Origin: Sulfitobacter delicatus
Lineage (GTDB): Bacteria > Pseudomonadota > Alphaproteobacteria > Rhodobacterales > Rhodobacteraceae
Direction of reading: 5' to 3'
Length of the DNA stretch: 64,000 bases
Assembly: GCF_900102535.1 (NCBI RefSeq)
Contig: NZ_FNBP01000004.1
Coordinates: 1-64,000, forward strand
The notes under the pieces were generated by a model. It was given only the letters and a program-made list of their open reading frames with translations, made no database searches and had not been told where the DNA came from. The number at the start of each line of letters is the position of its first letter. Positions within the stretch are counted from its first letter, which is position 1. Positions 18,028 to 26,474 of this stretch are shown here, in pieces. The position numbers and the translations under genes were made by a program.

Positions 18028-18939
18028 TTAGCTCTCGCGCCCTGTCAGTTCGCGCCACTGCTTGCGGTAGGTAATGATCTCTTCCTGCACGAAATCCTTG
18101 AAGGCTGCGACGCGTTTGGATTGGCGCAGCTCTTCGGGATAGGCGAGGTAGACCGGCACTTCGGCGGATTCCACGTCTGGCATGACATGCACCAAGTCGG
18201 GGAAGTCCTGAATCAGATAGTTGGGCAGCACACCGAGGCCGAGGTGGTGGACCACGCCTTGAAGGACGCCGAAGTAGTTGTTGACCGTAAGCAGAGACCG
18301 CAGGTCGTACATCATCAGTTCTTTGACGAGTTGCAGGCCCGCGCCGACCTGATCGCTGTCGGTGTTCTGGCAGATCAGACGGTGATCGGCCATATCCTCC
18401 ATACGCTCGGGCGTGCCGTGTTTCTCGAGGTATTCAGGGCTTGCATAGATGCCCATTCGGACCGTCATCAGGCGTTTGCGGATCAAATCGGCCTGGCTTG
18501 GCTCTTTCATGCGGATCGCGACATCGGCCTCGCGCATGGGGAGGTCGAGCACGCGTTCTTCGAGCATCAGATCAACCTTGAGGTCGGGGTACTGCTCATA
18601 GAGTTTGGGCAGGCGGGGGGCGAGCCAGAGGGTGCCGAAGCCCGTGGTGGTGGTCACGCGCAACTCGCCAAAGACCTCTTCTTCGCTGTCGCGGATGCGC
18701 GCGGCGGCGGCGTCAAGGCGTTTGGCCATCGCCGAGGTCGCGTCGAACAGAAGTTCACCTTGTTCGGTCAGGATCAGCCCGCGCGCGTGGCGGTGGAAGA
18801 GGTTGGTGTTCAACTGCTCTTCCAGCCCGCGAATCTGGCGGCTTACGGCAGATTGCGACAGATTCAGCTTGTCGCCCGCGTGGGTCAACGACCCCGCGTC
18901 AGCAACCGCGTGAAAAATTCTCAATTTGTCCCAATCCAT
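18028..18939 (-). CDS. LysR-family transcriptional regulator
   Basis: 303 residues, standard length. The N-terminal winged helix-turn-helix reads LRIFHAVADAGSLTHAGDKLNLSQSAVSRQIRGLEEQLNTNLFHRHARGLILTEQG (described in parts: recognition helix around SAVSRQIRGLEEQL). The rest is a periplasmic-binding-like effector domain. It is transcribed divergently from the indolepyruvate:ferredoxin oxidoreductase gene, so by the usual LysR arrangement it may control that gene and itself. A 31-bp palindrome lies in the shared intergenic region. The effector is unknown. Confidence 0.9.
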   Translation of the reverse strand: MDWDKLRIFHAVADAGSLTHAGDKLNLSQSAVSRQIRGLEEQLNTNLFHRHARGLILTEQGELLFDATSAMAKRLDAAAARIRDSEEEVFGELRVTTTTGFGTLWLAPRLPKLYEQYPDLKVDLMLEERVLDLPMREADVAIRMKEPSQADLIRKRLMTVRMGIYASPEYLEKHGTPERMEDMADHRLICQNTDSDQVGAGLQLVKELMMYDLRSLLTVNNYFGVLQGVVHHLGLGVLPNYLIQDFPDLVHVMPDVESAEVPVYLAYPEELRQSKRVAAFKDFVQEEIITYRKQWRELTGRES

Positions 18940-19036
18940 GGCGCGTACTTTCCTTGCCCAGCCTTTCTCCTACCTTAATAGCAGGGAGAAAACAGCACAA
19001 AGCTTCGCATCGTTCGATGCCGCAGCGGAAAACCTG

Positions 19037-19067
19037 CTATACAGGTCAGCATCTGTGACCTATATAG
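19037..19067. promoter_or_regulatory. Near-perfect 31-bp palindrome, likely operator
   Basis: CTATAC-AGGTCA, seven bases, TGACCT-ATATAG: 11 of 12 arm positions pair. It sits between divergent lysR and the oxidoreductase gene, ending 40 bases before the latter's ATG. It could bind the LysR protein or another dimeric regulator; which one is inference. Confidence 0.6.
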
Positions 19068-19107
19068 GGGCAAATGACGCAAGACTGACGTGCTAGGGAG
19101 GCCCGCC

Positions 19108-22100
19108 ATGACAACGCAGAAGATTTCACTCAACGACCGTTTCGACCTTGAGAAGAGCCCGGTGCTGCTGAACGGCACGCAGGCGCTTGTTCGTCTGATG
19201 ATGATGCAGTCCGCCCGCGATAAGGCGGCGGGGCTGAATACGGCGGGTTATGTCACCGGCTATCGGGGCAGTCCGCTGGGGGCGGTTGATCTGCAGATGC
19301 AGCGGGCGGAAAAGAAACTGGCCGAGCATAACGTGCGCTTTGAGCCGGGCTTGAACGAAGACCTCGCGGCGACCATGCTCTGGGGCAGCCAGCAGGCGGA
19401 ACTGCGCGGCGAAGGCAAATACGACGGGGTGTACGGTCTGTGGTATGGCAAGGGGCCGGGCGTGGACCGCACCGGCGACGTGATGCGCCATGCCAATATG
19501 GCGGGCACCTCGCCCCATGGCGGTGTGCTGATGGCGATGGGCGATGACCATACCGGCGAATCCTCCACCGTATTGCACCAATCCGAATGGGCCATGGTGG
19601 ATGCCTATATGCCGGTGGTGTCGCCTGCTGGTGTGCAAGAAATTCTCGACTACGGCATCTATGGCTGGGCGCTGAGCCGCTTTTCGGGCCTTTGGGTCGG
19701 CCTGAAGACGATGAAGGACACCGTGGAAGCGACCAGCGTCGTCAATGGCGATCCAAACCGGATGAAGCTGATCACGCCTGAGTTCGACATGCCCGATGGG
19801 GGCCTCAGCATCCGTCTGGGCGACACGCCGCACCTGCAAGAGGCGCGGATGATTGACTATAAGCGCTTCGCGGCGGAGGCATTCTCCCACGCCAACAAGA
19901 TGGACAAGCGCATGTGGGGCAAGCGTGGGGCCAAGATCGGCTTTGCCGCGGCGGGCAAGAACTGGCTCGATCTGGTGCATGCGCTGAGCCTGCTGAACAT
20001 TGATGAGAACGAGGCCGAACGGCTTGGGATCACGACCTATAAAATCGGTCAGACCTTCCCGCTCGACATGCAGGGCTTCCACGAATGGGCCGAAGGGCTC
20101 GATCTGGTGGTTGTGGTCGAAGAGAAGCGCAAGCTGATCGAAGTGCAGATCAAAGAGGCGCTCTTTAACGACACCCACCGCCGGGTCTACGGCTGGCACA
20201 AGGGTGGCGCGGGCATGGAGCATGGCGAAGAGCTGTTCCCGACCCGTGGCGCGCTCGACCCCATTCTGATTGCCGAGAAGATTGGCGGCATCCTACTAGA
20301 GGAAGGCCGCGAGACTGATGGTATCCGCGCCGGGCTGGAGGCGCTGAACGAAGCACGCCGGTCGGACAATGCCGAAGATATCGCGGCACGTCTGCCATAT
20401 TACTGTGCGGGCTGCCCGCATAATTCTTCGACCAAAGTGCCCGAAGGCTCGCGCGCTTATGCGGGCATCGGCTGTCACTATATGGTGCAATGGATGGACC
20501 GCGAGACCACCGGCTTTACCCATATGGGCGGCGAGGGTGCGAACTGGATCGGCGAAGCGCCGTTTTCCAACACCAAGCACGTGTTCCAGAATCTTGGCGA
20601 CGGCACCTATAACCACTCCGGCGTGCAGGCGATCCGGGCGGCCATCGCGGCGGGGACCAACATCACCTACAAGATCCTCTACAATGATGCGGTCGCCATG
20701 ACCGGAGGCCAGCACAATGAGGGTGATCTGGATTCCTACCGCATCGTCGATGAGCTAAAGGCGATGGGCGTGAAGAACATCGCCGTGGTTTACGACGAGA
20801 AAGAAGACGTCGACCTCACCCGCTTCATGGGCGTCGAGGTGCATGAGCGGGCCGAGATGCCCAATGTGCAAAAGGCCTACCGCGAGCATGAGGGCGTCAG
20901 CGCGATTGTCTATATCCAGACCTGCGCCGCCGAAAAACGCCGCCGCCGCAAGCGCGGTCTGTTCCCGGACCCGGATAAGCGGGTTTTCATCAACGAAGAC
21001 GTCTGCGAAGGCTGCGGCGATTGTGGTGTGCAATCGAACTGCGTGGCCGTGGTGCCGAACGAGACCGAACTGGGCCGCAAACGCGCGATTGACCAGTCGT
21101 CCTGCAACAAGGACTTCTCCTGCGTCAACGGCTTCTGCCCGTCCTTCCTGACGCTGGAAGGTGCCAAGGTGCGCAAGGACCCGACGACTGAGTTGAACAT
21201 CCCCGACCTGCCGATGCCCGATCTGCCCACAATCAACGGCACCCATAACGTCGTGATCACTGGCGTCGGCGGCACCGGCGTGGTGACCATCGGCGCGCTG
21301 CTCGCCCAAGCGGCTCAGTTGGATGGCAAGGGTGCTGGCATGATGGAAATGGCTGGTCTGGCGCAAAAAGGCGGCGCGGTGCATATTCACTGCCGTCTGG
21401 CCGAGCGCCCCGAGGACATCAGCGCGATCCGTGTGGCCACGGGCGAGGCGCATGCGCTGATCGGCGGCGATCTGGTGGTCTCGGCTGGCCATAAAACGCT
21501 GGGCCTGACCCGCGCAGGCCGGACCGGGGCAGTGGTGAACTCGCATCAGATCATCACCGGGGATTTTACCCGCGATACGGAGTTCCAGATGCCCTACGAC
21601 CGTCTGTCGCTGGCACTGGAAGCGCGTTTGAAAGACGATGTGGCGATGTTCGACGCCTCCGATCTGGCCAAGGCGGCTCTGGGCGATTCGATCTTCTCCA
21701 ACATGATGATCTTTGGTGCGGCCTGGCAGCGGGGCTTGCTGCCGCTGACTTTGGAGAGCCTACACGAAGCGATCCGCATGAATGGCGCTGCGGTTGAACG
21801 CAACATGCGCGCCTTCGAGATTGGCCGTTGGGCGGTGCTTTACCCCGAGGACGCGCAGAAGGTGAGCCAGCCCAGCAAGGTGGTGGAATTGCCCAAGTCG
21901 CTGGACGAGAAGATTGCCTTCCGCGTCGACCATCTGACCGCTTATCAGGGCAAGGCGCTGGCTAAGCGTTACACCAAGATGCTGGACGGTATTGCGGACC
22001 GCGACGTCAAGGCGGCGGCGGCTTTGGGCTATCACAAGCTTCTGAGTTATAAGGACGAATACGAAGTCGCCCGTTTGCTCATCACCAGCCGTGACAAGGC

Positions 22101-22524
22101 CCGTGCCGAGTTCGACGGTGACTTCAAGATGACCTTCCACATGGCGCCGCCGCTCTTGTCCAAAATGGGGCCGAATGGCCGTCCGGAAAAGCGCGAGTTT
22201 GGCCAGTGGCTCGAAGGGCCGCTGCGTGTCATGGCGAAGTTCAAAGGCCTGCGCGGCACGCCGTTTGATCCCTTCGGCTATACCGCCGAGCGCAAGATGG
22301 AACGCGCGCTGATTACCCAGTATGAGGCCGACATGGCCGAGGTGCTGCCCAAGCTCACCGATCAGACCCGCGAGGCGATTGTCGCGCTGGCCGAACTGCC
22401 GCTGCAAATCCGTGGCTTTGGCCCGGTGAAACAGGGCAATGAAGCCAAAGCAGAAAAGCGCCGCGAGGAGCTGCTGGCGGTGATCCGCGCGGGCGGGACT
22501 TCTACGGCTAAGGCGGCGGAGTAA
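19108..22524 (+). CDS. Indolepyruvate:ferredoxin oxidoreductase, fused alpha-gamma form
   Basis: 1138 residues from the ATG at 19108, which has a GGGAGG ribosome-binding site; an in-frame GTG at 19090 is less likely. It oxidatively decarboxylates aryl (or branched) 2-oxo acids to acyl-CoA. The order is an N-terminal pyrimidine-binding domain, then the TPP-binding part with YCAGCPHNSSTK and LGDGTYNHSG. A ferredoxin-type cluster CEGCGDCGVQSNC lies near residue 632, and the gamma domain at about 710-900 contains ITGVGGTGVVTIGALLAQAA. A large C-terminal region follows. The fused architecture is typical of aerobic Proteobacteria. The divergent LysR gene is the probable regulator. Confidence 0.93.
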   Translation: MTTQKISLNDRFDLEKSPVLLNGTQALVRLMMMQSARDKAAGLNTAGYVTGYRGSPLGAVDLQMQRAEKKLAEHNVRFEPGLNEDLAATMLWGSQQAELRGEGKYDGVYGLWYGKGPGVDRTGDVMRHANMAGTSPHGGVLMAMGDDHTGESSTVLHQSEWAMVDAYMPVVSPAGVQEILDYGIYGWALSRFSGLWVGLKTMKDTVEATSVVNGDPNRMKLITPEFDMPDGGLSIRLGDTPHLQEARMIDYKRFAAEAFSHANKMDKRMWGKRGAKIGFAAAGKNWLDLVHALSLLNIDENEAERLGITTYKIGQTFPLDMQGFHEWAEGLDLVVVVEEKRKLIEVQIKEALFNDTHRRVYGWHKGGAGMEHGEELFPTRGALDPILIAEKIGGILLEEGRETDGIRAGLEALNEARRSDNAEDIAARLPYYCAGCPHNSSTKVPEGSRAYAGIGCHYMVQWMDRETTGFTHMGGEGANWIGEAPFSNTKHVFQNLGDGTYNHSGVQAIRAAIAAGTNITYKILYNDAVAMTGGQHNEGDLDSYRIVDELKAMGVKNIAVVYDEKEDVDLTRFMGVEVHERAEMPNVQKAYREHEGVSAIVYIQTCAAEKRRRRKRGLFPDPDKRVFINEDVCEGCGDCGVQSNCVAVVPNETELGRKRAIDQSSCNKDFSCVNGFCPSFLTLEGAKVRKDPTTELNIPDLPMPDLPTINGTHNVVITGVGGTGVVTIGALLAQAAQLDGKGAGMMEMAGLAQKGGAVHIHCRLAERPEDISAIRVATGEAHALIGGDLVVSAGHKTLGLTRAGRTGAVVNSHQIITGDFTRDTEFQMPYDRLSLALEARLKDDVAMFDASDLAKAALGDSIFSNMMIFGAAWQRGLLPLTLESLHEAIRMNGAAVERNMRAFEIGRWAVLYPEDAQKVSQPSKVVELPKSLDEKIAFRVDHLTAYQGKALAKRYTKMLDGIADRDVKAAAALGYHKLLSYKDEYEVARLLITSRDKARAEFDGDFKMTFHMAPPLLSKMGPNGRPEKREFGQWLEGPLRVMAKFKGLRGTPFDPFGYTAERKMERALITQYEADMAEVLPKLTDQTREAIVALAELPLQIRGFGPVKQGNEAKAEKRREELLAVIRAGGTSTAKAAE

Positions 22525-22578
22525 GCCTCGGCGCCATTGCGAAACAGCCCGGAATCAAGGCCGCAAGGCCGCCGGGCA

Positions 22579-22609
22579 GCGCCAGACCGTCCCCCGGTCT
22601 GGCGCTTTT
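22579..22609 (+). terminator. Intrinsic terminator after the oxidoreductase gene
   Basis: An 11-bp perfect stem GCGCCAGACCG / CGGTCTGGCGC with a TCCCC loop is followed by TTTTG, 55 bases after the stop codon. A degenerate partial copy of the motif (GCGCCAGTCCCCGGTCC) occurs about 100 bases further on, so this may belong to a repeated terminator type. Confidence 0.8.
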
Positions 22610-22813
22610 GCGTTTGTCGGGGCGGCTTGCAAACTCTCACATGCGAGGCCAACAGAGATTGCTATCCCGCGAGGGCATAAGCGCCAGTCCCCGGTCCAGC
22701 ACTGCCCGGCGCATCGCGACAACAAAACCCGCCCATGGATTTCCCTGCCAAAGCCTCTTATGAGTCTCTCAACGCCGGACACCTCCGGCCCCTAGCGCAG
22801 GTGACAACAGACC

Positions 22814-23623
22814 ATGGCAGTTGGTATTTTCGATTCCGGTCTCGGCGGGCTGACCGTCTGGGCCAAGGTGCAAGAACGTCTTCCGGAGGTGGACTTTGTC
22901 TATCTCGCAGACAGCGCCCATGCGCCTTATGGCGTGCGCGATGCGGATGACATCTATGATCTGACCTGCGCCGCCGTGCAGCGCCTGTTCGACGCGGGCT
23001 GTGATCTGGTGATCCTTGCCTGCAACACGGCCTCGGCCGCCGCATTGCGCCGGATGCAAGAGGCTTGGGTCCCCGAGGGCAAACGGGTGCTCGGTGTCTT
23101 TGTGCCACTGATCGAAGCCATGACCGAACGGCAATGGGGCGACAACTCGCCGCCGCGCGAAGTGGCGGTGAACCATGTGGCGCTCTTTGCGACGCCTGCG
23201 ACCGTCTCAAGCCGCGCCTTCCAGCGCGAGTTGTCGTTCCGGGCGATCGGCGTCGATGTCGAGGCGCAGGCCTGCGGCGGGGTGGTGGATGCCATTGAGG
23301 AAGGCGACATGATCCTCGCCGAAGCGCTGGTGCGCAGCCATGTCGATGCGCTGAAACGCAAGATGCCGCAGCCTGATGCGGCGATTTTGGGCTGCACCCA
23401 TTATCCGCTGATGCAGGACGCCTTTCAGGCTGCACTCGGCGCGCAGGTGAAAGTTTTCTCTCAAGCCGAACTGGTGGCCGAGTCGCTCGCTGATTACCTT
23501 GAGCGGCGGCCCGAGATGCTCGGCAAGGGCGAGGCGGCTTTCCTCACCACTGGCGATCCGGCCCGCGTGAGCGACCGTGCGACGCAGTTCCTGCGACGAC
23601 AGATCACATTCACCGCCGCCTGA
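22814..23623 (+). CDS. murI: Glutamate racemase
   Basis: 269 residues. It converts L- to D-glutamate for peptidoglycan. The substrate-binding start [15 protein letters not shown] is intact. The two catalytic cysteines lie in [12 protein letters not shown] (about residue 60) and LGCTHYPLM (about residue 196). The ATG at 22814 matches the conserved N-terminus exactly. It is followed by argC after 36 bases. Confidence 0.94.
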   Translation: MAVGIFDSGLGGLTVWAKVQERLPEVDFVYLADSAHAPYGVRDADDIYDLTCAAVQRLFDAGCDLVILACNTASAAALRRMQEAWVPEGKRVLGVFVPLIEAMTERQWGDNSPPREVAVNHVALFATPATVSSRAFQRELSFRAIGVDVEAQACGGVVDAIEEGDMILAEALVRSHVDALKRKMPQPDAAILGCTHYPLMQDAFQAALGAQVKVFSQAELVAESLADYLERRPEMLGKGEAAFLTTGDPARVSDRATQFLRRQITFTAA

Positions 23624-23659
23624 ACCTAGATTACATACCGTCCGAACAAGGGGCAAACC

Positions 23660-24688
23660 ATGACCCAGAACATCGCCATTCTCGGCGCTTCCGGCTATAC
23701 CGGGGCAGAACTCATCCGGCTGATTGCTGGCCATTCGTCGATGCAGATCAAGGCTTTGGGGGCGAACTCCAAAGCCGGTCAAAGCGTGGCCGACGTCTTT
23801 CCGCATCTGCGCCATTTGGACCTGCCAGAACTAGTCACGATCGACGAAATCGACTTTTCCCAGATCGATCTGTGCTTTTGCGCCCTGCCGCATAAGACCT
23901 CGCAGGAAGTGATCTCGGCACTGCCTAAAGACCTCAAGATCGTCGATCTCTCCGCAGACTTCCGCCTGCGCGATCCTGAAGCTTATGAGAAATGGTACGG
24001 CAACAAACATGCCGCCGTCGATATTCAGGAAGAGGCGGTCTACGGGCTGACCGAGTTCTACCGCAAAGAAATCGCTGCCGCGCGTCTGGTGGCGGGCACG
24101 GGCTGCAACGCGGCGACCGGGCAATTTGCCCTACGCCCGTTGATCGCAGCCGGGGTGATTGATCTTGATGACATCATTCTCGATCTCAAATGCGCCGTGT
24201 CGGGGGCAGGGCGCTCGCTGAAGGAAAACCTGCTGCACGCGGAGTTGAGCGAGGGCTATCACGCCTATGCGCTTGGCAGCACGCATCGGCATCTGGGTGA
24301 GTTCGATCAGGAGTTTTCGGCCCTTGCCGGGCGGCCTGTGCAGGTGCAGTTCACGCCGCATCTGGTGCCTGCCAACCGTGGCATCCTTGCGACCTGCTAT
24401 GTCAAAGGTGACGCGCAAACCATTTATGATACACTGAAAAATGCGTATGCGGACGAGCCGTTCATCGAAGTGCTGCCCTTTGGCGAAGCGCCGAGCACGC
24501 GGCATGTGCGCGGCTCGAACTTCTGCCATATCGGCGTAGTGGCTGACCGCCAGACGGGCCGTGCCACGGTTGTGGTAGCGCTTGATAACCTGACCAAAGG
24601 CTCCAGCGGGCAAGCGTTGCAGAACGCCAACCTGATGCTGGGTCTGGACGAAACCGAGGGGCTTATGATGGCTCCGCTGTTCCCATGA
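23660..24688 (+). CDS. argC: N-acetyl-gamma-glutamyl-phosphate reductase
   Basis: 342 residues, the long (type 1) form. It reduces N-acetylglutamyl phosphate in arginine synthesis. The NADP-binding motif [15 protein letters not shown] is at the N-terminus, the catalytic Cys in [15 protein letters not shown], and the conserved [11 protein letters not shown] and [10 protein letters not shown] follow. It ends 7 bases before ccmE, so it may head the transcript into the cytochrome c maturation genes although the pathways are unrelated. Confidence 0.95.
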   Translation: MTQNIAILGASGYTGAELIRLIAGHSSMQIKALGANSKAGQSVADVFPHLRHLDLPELVTIDEIDFSQIDLCFCALPHKTSQEVISALPKDLKIVDLSADFRLRDPEAYEKWYGNKHAAVDIQEEAVYGLTEFYRKEIAAARLVAGTGCNAATGQFALRPLIAAGVIDLDDIILDLKCAVSGAGRSLKENLLHAELSEGYHAYALGSTHRHLGEFDQEFSALAGRPVQVQFTPHLVPANRGILATCYVKGDAQTIYDTLKNAYADEPFIEVLPFGEAPSTRHVRGSNFCHIGVVADRQTGRATVVVALDNLTKGSSGQALQNANLMLGLDETEGLMMAPLFP

Positions 24689-24695
24689 GGGCGCT

Positions 24696-25139
24696 ATGAA
24701 AAGCCTTAAGAAACAACGCCGCATCCAGATCATCGCCGTGGCGGTGGTGGCACTGGTGCTTTCTACCGCGCTGATCGGCTATGCCCTGCGCGATGGGATC
24801 AACTATTTCCGCGCGCCGAGCCAAGTCATCGCCGAACCGCCCGGACCTGCTGAAGTGTTCCGCATTGGCGGGCTGGTCGAGGAAGGCTCGCTCAAACGTG
24901 GGCAGGGCGAGGCGATTCGGTTTTCGGTGACGGATGGCGGGGCGTCGGTGCCCGTGGTCTTTACGGGTGTGCTGCCGGATCTGTTTGAGGAGAATCAGGG
25001 CATGGTGGGAACGGGCCGATATATAGATGGCGTCTTTGAAGCCTCTGAAATCCTTGCGAAACATGATGAGACTTACATGCCCAAGGAAGTCACCGACGCG
25101 CTGAAAGAGCAGGGCGTCTACCGCGAACCTGAAAGCTGA
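24696..25139 (+). CDS. ccmE: Cytochrome c maturation heme chaperone CcmE
   Basis: 147 residues. A membrane anchor (about 9-27) is preceded by the basic MKSLKKQRR. The periplasmic beta-barrel contains FRIGGLVEEGSL and the heme-attachment segment ILAKHDETYMPKEV, where the His covalently binds heme before transfer to apocytochrome c. It is the first of three ccm genes in the window (ccmE, ccmF, ccmH), but a phage-like lysis pair separates it from ccmF. Confidence 0.95.
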   Translation: MKSLKKQRRIQIIAVAVVALVLSTALIGYALRDGINYFRAPSQVIAEPPGPAEVFRIGGLVEEGSLKRGQGEAIRFSVTDGGASVPVVFTGVLPDLFEENQGMVGTGRYIDGVFEASEILAKHDETYMPKEVTDALKEQGVYREPES

Positions 25140-25221
25140 GCTGTCCCCACCGCGCGGCACTCTGAGACTGTGTTAACCAATCCGACCGAGCCTGTTCCAG
25201 CGCTGAACAGGAGCGGTCGAG

Positions 25222-25833
25222 ATGCAGTCAGTCAGAGAAATTGCCAATGCCATCGTGGCCCGCGAGGGCGGCTTTGTGAACGATCCGGATGATCCGGGCG
25301 GGGCGACGAACTTTGGTGTCACGATCCACACGATGCGGCGTTTGGGACTGGACCTGACCGGAGACGGTCAAGTCGATATTTCTGACGTGCGCAGCCTGAG
25401 CCAAGCGCAGGCCGTGGACATATTTATCAAACATTACTTCGACGCGCCGCTGATTGCGGAACTGCCAGAACTGCTCCAGCCGAGCGTGTTCGATATGTAT
25501 GTGAATGCTGGCAATAATGCGGTGAAGATATTGCAGCAGTTGCTGCGCGAGATGGGGCAAGACATCGCGGTTGACGGCGCCATTGGGCCGCAAACGATCC
25601 GCGCGGCCCATGCTGCGATGCGCGCCGCGCCTGATCATCTGGTTGACGCCTACGGCATCGCGCGTCGCAACTATTACTTCCGTCTTGCCGACCGCCGCCC
25701 CGCAAGCCGCAAATACGCGCGCAACCAAGCGGGGGGCAAAGGCGGTTGGATCCGCAGGGCCGAGGAGTTCATCTCGCCGCAGTATCACATGAGCAAAGCG
25801 GCTTTTGAGCAGAGGGTGGCAGCATGGGGTTGA
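25222..25833 (+). CDS. GH108-type N-acetylmuramidase (endolysin)
   Basis: 203 residues. The N-terminal GH108 domain starts with the catalytic REGGFVNDPDDPGGATNFGVT (Glu about residue 14), and the C-terminal half contains the DGAIGPQTIRA peptidoglycan-binding-3-like part. A DGQVDISDV stretch near residue 56 looks like a dockerin/EF-type calcium loop insertion. It has no signal peptide, as expected for an endolysin released by a holin, and the next gene is a holin. In Rhodobacteraceae this pair is the lysis module of the gene transfer agent, outside the structural cluster. That role is inferred here from family and synteny. Confidence 0.85.
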   Translation: MQSVREIANAIVAREGGFVNDPDDPGGATNFGVTIHTMRRLGLDLTGDGQVDISDVRSLSQAQAVDIFIKHYFDAPLIAELPELLQPSVFDMYVNAGNNAVKILQQLLREMGQDIAVDGAIGPQTIRAAHAAMRAAPDHLVDAYGIARRNYYFRLADRRPASRKYARNQAGGKGGWIRRAEEFISPQYHMSKAAFEQRVAAWG

Positions 25834-26414
25834 TTGAACGCATTTTTTCGACGGTATTTGGCGGAGACCGCAATCTGGTGCGCGAAACCGTCGAGGTATT
25901 TCGCGAGAATGCCGAGGCCGGTGCACAGCGCGCGCATGTGGTGCAGGGGCAAGCCATGGCACAATATGGCGCAGAGTTCGCGGTAGCGCGTCAGGGAGGC
26001 TTTGATCGATTCATGGACGGTGTGAACCGGCTGCCGCGCCCGATGTTGGCACTCGGTACGCTAGGTCTCTTTATCACGGCTATGGTCAATCCGCTGTGGT
26101 TTGCCGAACGGATGCAGGGCATCGCGCTGGTGCCGGAACCTCTTTGGTGGCTGTTGGGTGTCATCGTGTCCTTCTATTTCGGCGCACGACAACAGGCCAA
26201 GGCGCAAGAGTTCCAGCGTGCAATTGTCGGGACGATCACGCGGGTGCCGCAGGTGGTCAGCAATATCGAGACCCTGCGCAATCTGCGGGCCGATACACCG
26301 CAGGTGGCGGACACGGGCGAAGACAGTCGCTTGACCCTCGCCGCGCTTGAGCCTTCGAATAATCCAGCCCTCGAGGCATGGCGGCTAAGCCGTCGTCTGA
26401 CTGCGACCGAATGA
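25824..26414 (+). CDS. Holin, three-transmembrane GTA type
   Basis: 196 residues, overlapping the endolysin by 10 bases. The N-terminus is amphipathic (GLIERIFSTVFGG). Hydrophobic segments lie at about 73-92 (PMLALGTLGLFITAMVNPLW) and 101-120 (LVPEPLWWLLGVIVSFYFGA). A charged C-terminal tail carries DTGEDSRLTLAALEPSNNPA. This is the pattern of the GTA_holin_3TM family, which forms membrane holes that release the endolysin. It is followed by ccmF after 60 bases. No other phage or GTA gene is in the window. Confidence 0.83.
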   Translation: MGLIERIFSTVFGGDRNLVRETVEVFRENAEAGAQRAHVVQGQAMAQYGAEFAVARQGGFDRFMDGVNRLPRPMLALGTLGLFITAMVNPLWFAERMQGIALVPEPLWWLLGVIVSFYFGARQQAKAQEFQRAIVGTITRVPQVVSNIETLRNLRADTPQVADTGEDSRLTLAALEPSNNPALEAWRLSRRLTATE

Positions 26415-26474
26415 CCGCACCCAAAGCTAAATTTCCCATGGCTTAGGGGCCGCGCGGCGCCTATAGTCCGGGCT

